NCBI GenBank assembly: GCA_000697055.1
Contig: JNDT01001287.1
Location: 1 to 28,010, forward strand
Source of the DNA: Saksenaea vasiformis B4078
Taxonomy: Eukaryota; Mucoromycota; Mucoromycetes; Mucorales; Saksenaeaceae
Length of the DNA: 28,010 nucleotides
Direction: 5' to 3'
Shown here: positions 9,201 to 18,404 of the stretch, piece after piece
Layout of the letters: each line of letters opens with the position of its first letter
How positions within the stretch are numbered: position 1 is the stretch's first letter
The notes under the pieces: generated by a model
What the model was told of the DNA's origin: nothing
The model's input: the letters and a program-made list of their open reading frames with translations, nothing else
Database searches by the model: none
Position numbers and translations under genes: made by a program

Positions 9201-10990
9201 GTCGTTTCCAAGTCGCAAGGTTCGAAGACCTGCGACCTGGGCCACGGTATGCGCATGTACACCATAACAGCTTTGCATAAAGTAACTGTCCCAATTCAGA
9301 TCCTGGTACGTGTTGAGGCTCATTTGTGGGTTGGTTTCCCAGGACATGGCTAGCGCAGCCAATCGACTACGGTCATAAGTCAAATCCCACCGTAAAAGAT
9401 GATCATTGCAGCTGCGGATCTTGGAGGCCAGCTCCATCCACTTTGTATCAATGTGCGAGTCCTCTGCTGCACCTTTTTCCGACGACTGGAAATAGTAACG
9501 GATGAGAAAACGTGCCTTCGATAAGGCTTTGTTTGTTGTAAAGTATTCTTCGGCTAATGGAAGATGTGTTTGTGTAGCACGAAGCCAGTATTCTTGTATG
9601 CTGGCATAGGCCTGCTGCCAAGTTACCGTCTCTGTGGTTGTATATGAGACGTGAAAGATATATGGAAAGGACTTGGTATCATGGAGGCAACTGTCGTCCT
9701 TCCTAACAGCAGAAACGGACACATACTGACCGTTGGAAAGTACTGTGTCCATACCAGTAAACTGCAGATGCGGAAGGCATCCAACAACGACACGAGCAAG
9801 ATAGTCGACGGGTACGACATCAACAAGACGTCGACCTTGATCAGGCTGGAGCACTGGAATACCTCTTCCGTGAAGTGCGATCCACGCATTGATACCTGTC
9901 AATCCGCTTGTCTTTGGTATCGTCAGTCTTTGTCTTCGCTACCGCCTCGCACTCCTTTAGATTTTTACCCATCCTGGATATGGTTCATATGCGCTCGGAC
10001 CTATCCGACTCGAGCGCACAATCACCACAGGCCATCGTCGTTTTCTGTTTTGCTTCATTTCGTTCTCGTTGTGCTGCGTCCGCCGAAATATAAGGTGTTC
10101 AGTAAGCGCCTTTGTAAAAAGATGAATGGATGGGAATTGTTGTGTGATGTTTTTGATCATCATAACCCTTTCTAGTGTAACGCTTTAACTAGGTGCCTCA
10201 AGTGTGTTAATTTACCTTGCTCATCCATTGTCACTAATTCCTTAAGCACAACTTCCGGATCTCCAACATGTAAATCATAAATTTCCTCTAGCATAGGCTG
10301 AGGGCCTTCTGGAGTGAGATGGTGTGTTGACGACATATGTAGAAATGCGCCTAATCCAAATTTAGAACAATGAAAAAAAGTTTTCAGCTAAGTATGCGGA
10401 AAACCCACAAAGGTCTGGACACTCATCAGCCAAATCCATCAAGCGAATTGTGGCTAGCACATTGATCTATCCAAACGTATCTGTCAGCACCCATTTCTCT
10501 TGGAATTACGAGACATACCTCAACACTCCAATCGAGTGTGCTCCCGTATTCGGGAGCGCTCGCACAATGAATAACAATATGACTATCTCTCACACGAGCT
10601 CTGTCGTCTGTGGAAAGTCCAATATCAGGTGCCGAAAGGTCGTATGGGATAGCGATTAGTTTGTCCACTGCTTTCTGGCCCTGGGTTTTTGCCAGCATTT
10701 TAAATGCCTAGCTTCCAACAGGAGTGCATCAATATGGAGGGCGTACTTCGATATGATAGCTCACTTACGGTTGTATTCAATATTTCAGTCATCAATCGAT
10801 AGTATGCTCCACCTGAGTTCCTGTTAGGTCCACTTGGCCGGACTAACACATAGACCTTGTTCAGTTCGCGCCCATAAGACTGTATCAGCTTCCACAAAAC
10901 CGCTTTCCCGACGATCCCCGTGGCTCCTGTTATCAATATATTCTTTTCTTTGTAGTACGCCGAATCATGGCTGGTCGTCGCATGCTCCAT
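6290..10990 (-). CDS. fusion of fatty acyl-CoA reductase and GNPAT/PlsB-type acyltransferase (FARAT-like)
   Basis: Exons (minus): 10990-10769, 10707-10519, 10466-10409, 10350-10216, 10171-9969, 9911-8853, 8786-8610, 8541-8424, 8364-7812, 7762-7620, 7558-7499, 7440-7286, 7232-7077, 7031-6588, 6541-6290; total 3924 nt, 1307 residues. The N-terminal half is an extended-SDR fatty acyl-CoA reductase: TGATGIVG (residues 21-28, NADPH loop), IVIHCASA, EPYPGW, DVVPVDYLA. The C-terminal half is a GNPAT/PlsB-type acyltransferase: RYQLPVPAI, LAGTAFVKRD (block II), QARSRTG (block III), VFVPIQITYEYVPD (block IV), then the typical alpha-helical C-domain. The known role of such fusions (Dictyostelium FARAT) is to supply fatty alcohol and acyl-DHAP for ether lipids in peroxisomes. 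Anomalies: the SDR Tyr of YxxxK is His218 (HLFTK) and the acyltransferase HX4D is SKTVMD (Ser693..Asp698). The C-terminus, VESIA, is not a classical PTS1. Exon 8 ends at a GC donor. Activity is therefore uncertain; architecture is confident. Confidence 0.88.
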
Positions 10991-11150
10991 GGATGTCGAA
11001 GAAGGAAAGGAAGACGTTTGAAATGGTGAAGCGACAAAAACATGCAGTGAACGGAGTTTAATTATCGAACGAGTAAATTGCTGTGGGCTAACTGATTTTT
11101 GGGGGGACGCGAAGGATATCCGATCATCGTCAACGAACCCATCTCCACAA
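10991..11150. promoter_or_regulatory. shared divergent promoter region of the FAR-acyltransferase gene and SMN
   Basis: Only 160 bp separate the two start codons (10990 on minus, 11151 on plus), so both promoters must lie here or overlap the 5' UTRs. No clear TATA box or named factor site was recognised. There is a G-rich stretch at about 11100. Confidence 0.5.
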
Positions 11151-12101
11151 ATGAGCCATAGAAAAGAAGAAGTGGAGCAAGAGGATGACGTCGTAAGAAG
11201 CCTTCAAACTTTCTTTCAAATGGATAAACGTAACGCTCGACGTAGGAGGACGTATGGGGCGATGTCGCGTTGATTGAGTACTGGGATACAGCTGTAGCCG
11301 ATTATAAAGTAAGATCGACTTTTGCTTGCAATGTGATTGCTGAATTTGCGTTGTTTACAGCAGTACCATGCGAAAGATGGTACAGCAGAGGAGAAAAGTC
11401 CTTCACCATTCAAGTGGCCACTGCAGGAACTGAAAACGTGAAGTGACTTTGATGAGATGATCTGATATTGACAGAATATCTTAGGAAAAAACGAAAAGTG
11501 TCTACAGGCGCGGCCACATTGGATTCAATTGAACAGCATGCCAAAAAAAGAAAATCTGAAAACAAGGCAGCAATTCCAGCTGAAGAACCTTCATATCCTG
11601 AGGAAGCTGCTGAGGAAACTGTCGAGGAAACTGTCGAGGAATTTGCTGAGGAAGCTGACAATGAAGCGGTGGAAGGGCTAGCTGAACAAGAAGAGTACCC
11701 GTCGTACACACAAGAAGATTATGCAGCGTATAACCAGCAACAATGGTCGTACAACGCAGCCCAACCGCCATACGGATCATATCAGCAAAATTATGCAGCC
11801 TATTATGCTCCGAATCAGCAACAACCCTCTAGTTTACAAGCACCTCCCCCATCATCTATACCACCGCCGCCATCGCCGCCACCCATACCACCATCCACTG
11901 GTCAGTCTTCGCGAACCGGTAAGCTCGAGTTGCACAAAGAAATTTGGAGAGCTCAGTCAATTATTAGCTGAAGACCAGGCGCTGAGTAACTTAATTATGG
12001 CCTGGTACTATAGTGGCTATTATACGGGCTACTACCAGGTACGAATCTCTCAATGCAATGGTGACGTACTGATGACGATGTAGGCTCAAAGACGAGGATA
12101 A
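11151..12101 (+). CDS. SMN1: survival motor neuron (SMN) protein homologue
   Basis: Exons 11151-11192, 11246-11308, 11361-11437, 11485-11918, 11968-12038, 12084-12101; 705 nt, 234 residues. SMN is the core of the complex that loads Sm proteins on spliceosomal snRNAs, binding Gemin2 and self-associating. Visible parts: a Gemin2-binding helix (WGDVALIEYWDTAVADYK), a Lys/Arg-rich stretch (KKRKV...KKRKSE), an acidic repeat (EETVEETVEEFAEE), a Tyr/Gln-rich segment, a polyproline run (SIPPPPSPPPIPP), and the YG box (LIMAWYYSGYYTGYYQ) that oligomerises. No Tudor domain is visible, as in fission yeast Smn1. The last exon adds only AQRRG. All six exons join in frame. The start ATG is the first in frame before a GTAAGA donor. 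Confidence 0.9.
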
Positions 12102-12638
12102 TTCTGGACTATGAGATGATGGTGGATGATGTTTTTCTGGATGATCGCTGGAACGAGAAGAAAAACGATTCTTATGGTGGTGGTCGCTGTGAATATTTGA
12201 TAACCACGGATTTGCATTGTACTTTCCTACGCATGTATCTTGCCGCCGAAAGTAGTCAGAAAAAATTGATACACTACGTTTGCACAATTGGATATACTGC
12301 TTATTGTTTCTAGATACAAATTTTGCGTCCATGAAAAGCCAAACCTGCTCTAAGAAAAAGCTGTGTGCGTTAATGATTCATAAGCCTTCACATCGCCTAG
12401 GTCGAATATCACGCCACAGAACTACTTGTTGATGATCTGGCGGGGCAATGTTCGGTGATCCAGCCTATTTACGTCCAATCTATCTTATTAAGTGGACACC
12501 AGAAGAGCGTAGGAACAAATGAATGCAAGCATTATTGTGGCATGATCCTATGCTTTTAAGCACCGCTTGTGACGACCCAAAAATTTATGGTGTAAAGGGG
12601 AGGGGTTGCTGAGCAAGGGGTTTGAGCTTCCGTCCAAC
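12102..12638. other. intergenic, SMN to CMC2
   Basis: SMN 3' flank and CMC2 upstream region. Contains the half-MITE at about 12300-12345. No additional gene is supported; short ORFs lack protein-like composition. Confidence 0.5.
12300..12345 (+). repeat. half copy of the MITE-like inverted repeat
   Basis: CTGCTTATTG...ACAAATTTTGCGTCCATG followed by AAAGCCAAACC resembles one arm and internal flank (TTTTGCGTCCAT..GGACCAAG) of the elements at 5095, 16512 and 23209. No matching second arm was found nearby, so it is either a broken copy or a solo arm. Confidence 0.4.
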
Positions 12639-12964
12639 ATGCACCCACAATTATCAGAACATACACAAGAGAAGTGTCTCGATGCGATGCGAACACTTGA
12701 TCAGTGCCACAATGCAAACTCATTCAACAAGTTCCTCGGACTTTGTAATGATGCAAAGATCGCGCTGGATCAATGTTTGAAAGAAGAGGTAGCTGTCAAC
12801 TATCGCACAATGCACGCACGATAGTTAACCTCGGTGGTTTTTTCTTTCAGTTTATCGTGAAGCGAGCAGAAAACAAGGCTAAGGCTGCCGAGAAACGTGC
12901 TCGAATGCAACAGATCTGGAAGGAGATTGACGAACCGCCGGCGGATTTTGGCAAGCAACAATAA
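12639..12964 (+). CDS. CMC2: CMC2-like twin CX9C mitochondrial protein (cytochrome c oxidase biogenesis)
   Basis: Exons 12639-12788 and 12851-12964 (intron 62 nt, GTAGCT..TTTCTTTCAG), 87 residues. Starts MHPQLSEHTQ, like human CMC2 (MHPDLSPH). It has the twin CX9C pattern: Cys13-LDAMRTLDQ-Cys23 and Cys36-NDAKIALDQ-Cys46, the disulphide-bonded helical hairpin of Mia40 substrates imported to the intermembrane space. A basic, helical tail follows (VKRAENKAKAAEKRAR). The ATG at 12639 is chosen over upstream alternatives because it aligns with the family start. The stop codon overlaps an AATAAA (12960-12965). It converges on EXO70 with a gap of 58 bp. Confidence 0.88.
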
Positions 12965-13022
12965 AGAAAAACTGTAACTGTACTGTAAAGCAACTTCATT
13001 CCGATAGCACCACCATATAATC

Positions 13023-15409
13023 TTACGCCGTGGGTTCAAACAACTGCCCAATCAATTTATCCAGTCTATCCTTATCGTATTTGATATATTTTGCAGGGTT
13101 CCTTGTGAAATCGGTGCCTTGATACCTAGAAAAACAAACATGAATCAAATTGCCACCTTTATCCACGGTACTACTTACTTGTCCAGAAAACGCCCATACA
13201 TTGGTACGATGACGTTCTTTACATTGCGAATCACTTGATTTCGAAGTTCCGCATCGGGGATGGCATAGGTTGTTTGAGCTTTCCAGATTTCTTCAAATTC
13301 AGTATTGAAACTCTGTCCAAGAAGATTACTACTTCCATTCCATCTAGTCCTCCTCCCATGCGTTACCTTGAACTTATCCTTAATCTGCTGTCTCTCTCCA
13401 TTGCCAATACCGCTCCTGATAGCACCACCCCGGACATATGTCACATCCATCAGATTTTCTACGCACGGTTTCCATGATTCCTGATAGGCATCGAGTTGTT
13501 TCTTAACGAGTTTGCTAAAGTCCATTTCGGACTTTTCGTCAAAGACAGCATTCAGCGGTGGCGACCTGATCTGTCGCAGCGTATGGTTGTAGTTGTTAAG
13601 CAAGAAGATCGTAGCCAGTGCGGGCTTTTTGTAACCTCGCGATTTCGATTGTAACGAGAAAGTCGTTTGGTTCAATGCTTCCACTTTAGAAAGAAGTTAG
13701 CTAAATCTATACGACCATATACCTAATGTTTACCAAAGAATTTCCGCAAAAGCGATGCGCCGACATCCGGATCGTAGTGAACGGAGCGATGTTCTGGTAT
13801 ATGCGTAATTGGTGTAGGGTTATTCCAGCCCCCGTCACCCATTATGATCAGCAAGGGCTCGACGATTTCACGATACGAATAGAGTCGTTTCAGGTAATTG
13901 AGGGTCTAACTATCAATGTCAGCGTTCATCGAGATACGCAGATATCTTATTTCCGTACGTTACTCGTCATCTCGTGCACAGTACCATCGCTACTCAAGTT
14001 TAGATAGGAATTATTTTCGCGTTTGCCCTTCGCATCTTCCATGAACTCGTAGAAATTCTTGAGTGCAGTCAATTTGAAGGCATTGATCATTTCCGTGATC
14101 TCACTTAAATCGATTTCCTGTAGTACTCTTTCCAGCAACATGGCATGATCCTTTTCGTATCGTTCTAGAATATCAAACACAAATGTTGTATCACTGTAAC
14201 TGAGTCGTTTGGCTACGAGATTGAGCTGACGGCCTGCGTTTACAAATTCAGACAAGGCGGGTGCTATGCTGTTCTTTAGAGCTGTAGAACGTTGTGACGG
14301 ATTCTTAAGGATACGTTCCGCAAATTCTTGCTCGGACTATAGATACAAAGCATTTCTTGGCTGCCCTACCATGCTTGTCTTCCTTACCTTGATCATGTTA
14401 AAAATGCACTCCATATATTTTAAAAATTCGCTGGAACCTTTTTCGTAAGAAGTGCCCTGGTGTTTTTCCGAAAGTTGAACTGACTGCGATAACGTGTGAA
14501 GCGATTTCGACAAATACGCAGATCGGATTTCTATGTATGGTTTCGTAAAATCCACGGAATATCCAATTTCAGACTCGGATGTCGCGATATAAGTCGATAG
14601 CTGCGATAGTTGTTTCAACGCCGTGCTTGATGTCAGATCACGACCTGCTCAGCTCATCTGTCAAATCTAAGTTATACTCTCGAAAAACATACTTGTATTC
14701 AGCATCGTATTGACATCTACGGGGTGGCTAACAGCCGATAACCATTTGCGGAAGAGTGTTTCGAGATGCAACATTCCTGCTTTCAAAAGTTGTTTCTAAC
14801 ACTCAACGTTAGGCAGTGTTTCTAGACCCATCATCTCTTCTAACCATTTGATTCACTGCTTTGTCGCAAGAAGAAAGTTGACTTTTTTCCACGGTGTCTA
14901 CAGCATCTTTGAGCCGTCCCATGGCTTGCAAATACGGTAAGACGTTGTTTTCCTCTGGTCTACACGAATATGTTGGTTTTTACCGGGAAATGTACATATT
15001 TACCCTTTAAGAATAAATGCTTCTTCTTTGCTAGGCAAATTCAAACAGTCGACAATATTCTCAGTGACCTTCAGTGTGGAGTCAATGTCTTGATGAGTGA
15101 AAGTCGATTAGTAGAAGGACAAGGATTGTCCAAGACATACTGTTAGCAAGCTTTGTCAGATTCTGTGTTGCTCTGTGTATTGGAAGTATGGATGATTCCA
15201 GTTTCATTAAACGACTGTCGAAACCATCAAGGATATTGACCTGCAACGTTTTTGTTAATATGCATGGTTCGCTGGCCTTGATGCAATCAGCTTTTTACCA
15301 ATTTTCCGGACAGTCCATCCATCCGCTTTAATTGGTTTTGTAGATATTCAAGTTCTGCATTGTCATCATCAAGATGATTTAGGTTGTTCTTGACACGCGC
15401 ATGTAACAT
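13023..15409 (-). CDS. EXO70: exocyst complex component EXO70
   Basis: Exons (minus): 15409-15299, 15240-15141, 15088-15004, 14959-14845, 14795-14693, 14644-14388, 14336-13959, 13905-13734, 13683-13367, 13312-13179, 13125-13023; 1875 nt, 624 residues. EXO70 tethers secretory vesicles at the plasma membrane through phosphoinositide and Rho/Exo84 contacts. Diagnostic stretches: FDSRLMKLESSILPIHRAT, AMGRLKDAVD, LYSYREIVEPLL, the family C-terminus IKDKFK-SFNTEFEEIWK, YAIPDAELR, VIVPMYGRFLDKY, TRNPAKYIKYDKDRL and GQLFEP. Length matches the family (about 620-650). The start is placed at the ATG at 15409 because the next upstream frame is stopped. A further 5' exon beginning at the ATG near 15520 (MSGIGILFPDLA) is possible. 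The intron 13366-13313 is 54 nt, in frame and stop-free. Confidence 0.9.
13313..13366 (-). other. in-frame, stop-free 54-nt intron in EXO70
   Basis: GTAACG..GGACAG. Retention would add 18 residues between IKDKFK and SFNTEFEEIW. Alignment with human EXO70 (RFKGFNDGLEEL) supports removal. Confidence 0.7.
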
Positions 15410-15877
15410 GTCTTTTTTCAAGTGAACGAGGCACCAACTGTCACCGAGTCCTTTTTTGGTGCAGACACAATTTGTGCAATCTCCGAAGCCAAATCAGGAA
15501 AAAGAATACCTATTCCACTCATGCGATTATATCACACAACGTAATTGCGCTCATATTACCCACCTCGCTATTTTTCAAATAAGATGTGCTTTATGGATAA
15601 TTGGGAGCATCTGTGACCTAATCAGAGGCTCCTGACCATGGCGCCACCAACGCGATGCATAATTTCGTTACTAGAACATAGGCCACTCAGCAGACGTAAA
15701 ACTTAATCGAGCCGCGTAAAATATTTTCATGATCAGTGGATGGAAAAAGTCGTGATATCATTTCGTAATCTCTATGGTTAACTATGGCTTCAAGCCATAG
15801 ATCATACCCGCATCTTATACTGCTTGGTTCAGCATGAAATGGGATCTGGTGTAGGAGGGACCTGCGGTGAATGTTAT
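15410..15877. other. upstream of EXO70
   Basis: The first 120 bp may hold the EXO70 5' UTR or an upstream coding exon. The remainder is AT-rich and non-coding by eye. Confidence 0.4.
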
Positions 15878-16090
15878 CTCCGCAGAGGTCTTAAAGCGAC
15901 GCACCATCTGGTTATTGTTGTGAGATGTGAGTGATGGCAAGTGTGACAACAGACTTATTTGGGTGATGTACAAAGAGTGCCAACACAGCCCATGTGTTTG
16001 GGGAACAGAGACCATGCAACCTAAATTGACAGAGAAAGCATGAGCGACTCTGTGCGTAAGTATGGTCGAAAGCATATACAAGTCCGTACC
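15878..16090. repeat. dispersed repeat, copy B
   Basis: Matches copy A (5400-5575) in order: CGCAGAGGTCTTAAAGCGA..CATCTGG, GAGTGATGG, GTGTGACAACA, AAAGAGTGCCAACAC, GGGGAACAGAGACCATGCA. Followed by a pyrimidine-rich patch (about 16112-16140). Confidence 0.55.
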
Positions 16091-16511
16091 TAAAAGGAAC
16101 GCACGAATTTCCTTTTTTTTTCTTTGGCTCTGTTCTCTTTAACATCCCCGGTAAGGATGTCAATCTACAAACATTCACAATTATTCATGTTTTTTTGGTC
16201 TATCGTTTAGCCTGCATGACCTCTGTCCCTAACCGTCCTGGCTGTGATGTAGCTCCTTGTTCACCAACAGGTAAGCAAGAATCATCGCACGCTGCCTTAT
16301 CCAACTTCCACAACAGAACTTCGCCAGACGTTGCATCGCGTCAAGTCCTTTGCACGGCGTACAAACTTATCGCTGGCCGCCGTCGCCAGAAACTTCCCCC
16401 ATGCTGGCCCAACCGGACCTAGGTGCGGGCTTGGCCCAGGCCTGTAGGCCTGATTACCTTCGGGGTAAGTAAAACGACATCAAAGTATCTTCCATTTACT
16501 AACCGTGAACA
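16091..16511. other. non-coding or repeat debris
   Basis: A 75-codon plus-strand ORF (16195-16422) is present but has no recognisable motif or splice context. Nothing else supported. Confidence 0.35.
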
Positions 16512-16635
16512 TTTTTTTATGCTGCTCCAATAAATTATGCGTCCATCTGAGGACCAAGTTGATGTAAGTACAGTATTATTTTATCGCCAACTCGGTTCTT
16601 CATGGACGCATAGTTTATTTAGAGTAGCGTAAAAA
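16512..16635. mobile_element. MITE-like inverted-repeat element, copy 2
   Basis: The left arm, 16512-16546, reads TTTTTTTATGCTGCTCCAAT..ATTATGCGTCCAT. The right arm, 16601-16635, reads CATGGACGCATAGTTTATTT..AGCGTAAAAA. The arms are about 35-bp inverted repeats with few mismatches around 54 bp of spacer. This is the clearest copy of the family. No ORF inside. Confidence 0.7.
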
Positions 16636-16698
16636 GCTGTTCAATAAATAAACGGCGTTACCCTTAGACACCCGTCACATCCAGTTATCTGAATCGCT

Positions 16699-16810
16699 GT
16701 TTGCGAGACAAATGAATCCTATAACCTGACATGCCTTTGAATGGAGGCAGTGGAGTCCTATCTCTGACACGTCGGTTGTACAAGACATAAAATCCTGTAC
16801 TGGTACATGC
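16699..16810 (+). repeat. second array of the 38-bp minisatellite, about three units
   Basis: Units start at about 16699 (GTTTGCGAGACAAATGAATCC), 16736 (TTTGAATGGAGGCAG) and 16775 (GTTGTACAAGACATAAAATCC). Shared tails TCTCTGACACGTC and CCTGACATGCC match the array at 5764-5945. Confidence 0.65.
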
Positions 16811-18404
16811 TTGGGCGAATAACGGCAAGCTACCTTTGGCCGAAACACAATAGGGAATAATAGAATGCACAATCTTGTAGCCACCGATCAGCATAAAAGA
16901 AATATTGCAAAGCTCAAGGTTCAGGTGGATATAACGCCAAATAGCTGTGATCCAGTGCACAGTTGCACGAAAATCCCAAGGATTGGAGTAAAATCTTCCT
17001 ACTTGTGAAGTTATGCCGTAATACTGAAACGATATTTCAGAGCCACAAAGAGAGGTCTGTTTAGATTTCTCCCGCAAATTCCCTGATGTCTCAATAATGT
17101 CTATTATATGGAGCGACTCAGAACTTTAAAGGAAAAAAGGCGGGTGCTGTGATCTCGTGCGGGCACATTATCTAGCCATTACTTACAAGGTTCGCCGCGA
17201 TCTTCGGCAGAAAAAGGCTGTGCGAATACCATGCGGTAGCGGGTATGCTAAAATGCTTTAGAAAAGTGATATGAAAACCCTAAAATAGCTCTCTGTTTAT
17301 GTTTATGAAGTCATAAAGGTAAGGTTAAGCATCGATTTTGCCACCCAACAGCGATAGATAGAGCTCTTTCAAACCAGGTCTACGTGATTGTCCACGGTGT
17401 CTCGCAAAAGGTCGGACAATATGTATCTTCTTTAGCCGAAGCTATCGGCGTAGATATTTGGTGTCTCTTACCCTTTCCCCCGAGACTTGGCCGTAGCACT
17501 CTCTTGTAAGCCAGGACAGTACCTTGCAACATGGCAATAGCACCATAGCTTCCCCTTCGGACTGTAAAGCCTATGATTAGTAAATTGATTCTTCGATCTA
17601 TGATTTTGTCATGGAGTTCTAAAGCATGTTACAGAATCTGGGCTTTGCGTCAGTATCATTTTTCTTCTTATTGGGTGCCAAGTTCTGGGTGTAGATACCT
17701 CATTATCTACCATGAGATCAAAACCGTGTGAGATTTATTTTTGTTCTCATTACCAGTCTTTTGAAGTGGAAGGGCACTCCATGTTCGTGCAAATGGATAA
17801 AGGGTGCTGCTTATTGATTATTATTTCGCGAAAATAAACTCCTCGGTCAAGAACCGTTTTGCTCTTTTTACGTATTGTCTCGGTGAACTCACTGTTCAAG
17901 TTAGCCACTATTTGGTCGTACCGGACAGAACAGAATCCGATTTGGAAGTATGTTTATTCAAATGCTCATGTGCTCGCAAATAGATACGCCAATATGATTT
18001 ATCCTATACTTTCATTAACGCCTATTTACATTTGTACCACTGTCCAACGCTTTTAGCTATCTCTTCTTACATAGCCGACTCCACTTAGATAGGTGATCCA
18101 GTTTAGCGGGTAGAAATACAATCTTTTGTATTTGACTTATTTATCGAAGTCTGTTTGCTTTGACTCTGAACCCAAAGAAAGAAAGAACGAAAGAGAAAGA
18201 AGGTTCTGGTCGCATGAAACGTGCATCCCTGCGGAAATTCAATCACCCCGTAACTGCAACCAATGGGAAGACAGATTAGGCAAATTGCGGGATCTCAGCA
18301 AGAGGCAAGTTGAGAACCTGTGACCAAAGCGGATAAGGGAGAATGCGAGCTTTGCTTCTGCTGTGACTTATTTATCTGAAGATCTTCTCGACAAATGTCT
18401 ACAG
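16811..18404. other. AT-rich intergenic region and HPS1 5' flank
   Basis: No convincing exon. Short ORFs on both strands look like chance. 18126-18330 is a purine-rich open stretch just upstream of HPS1 and may be its 5' UTR. Confidence 0.5.

Noticed and set aside
11438..11484. A frameshift or broken SMN gene between the Gemin2-binding helix and the Lys-rich region
   Set aside because: The nearest acceptor (CAG at about 11474) breaks frame, but the next one (TTAG at 11484) restores it, giving a 47-nt intron and a clean 234-residue protein.
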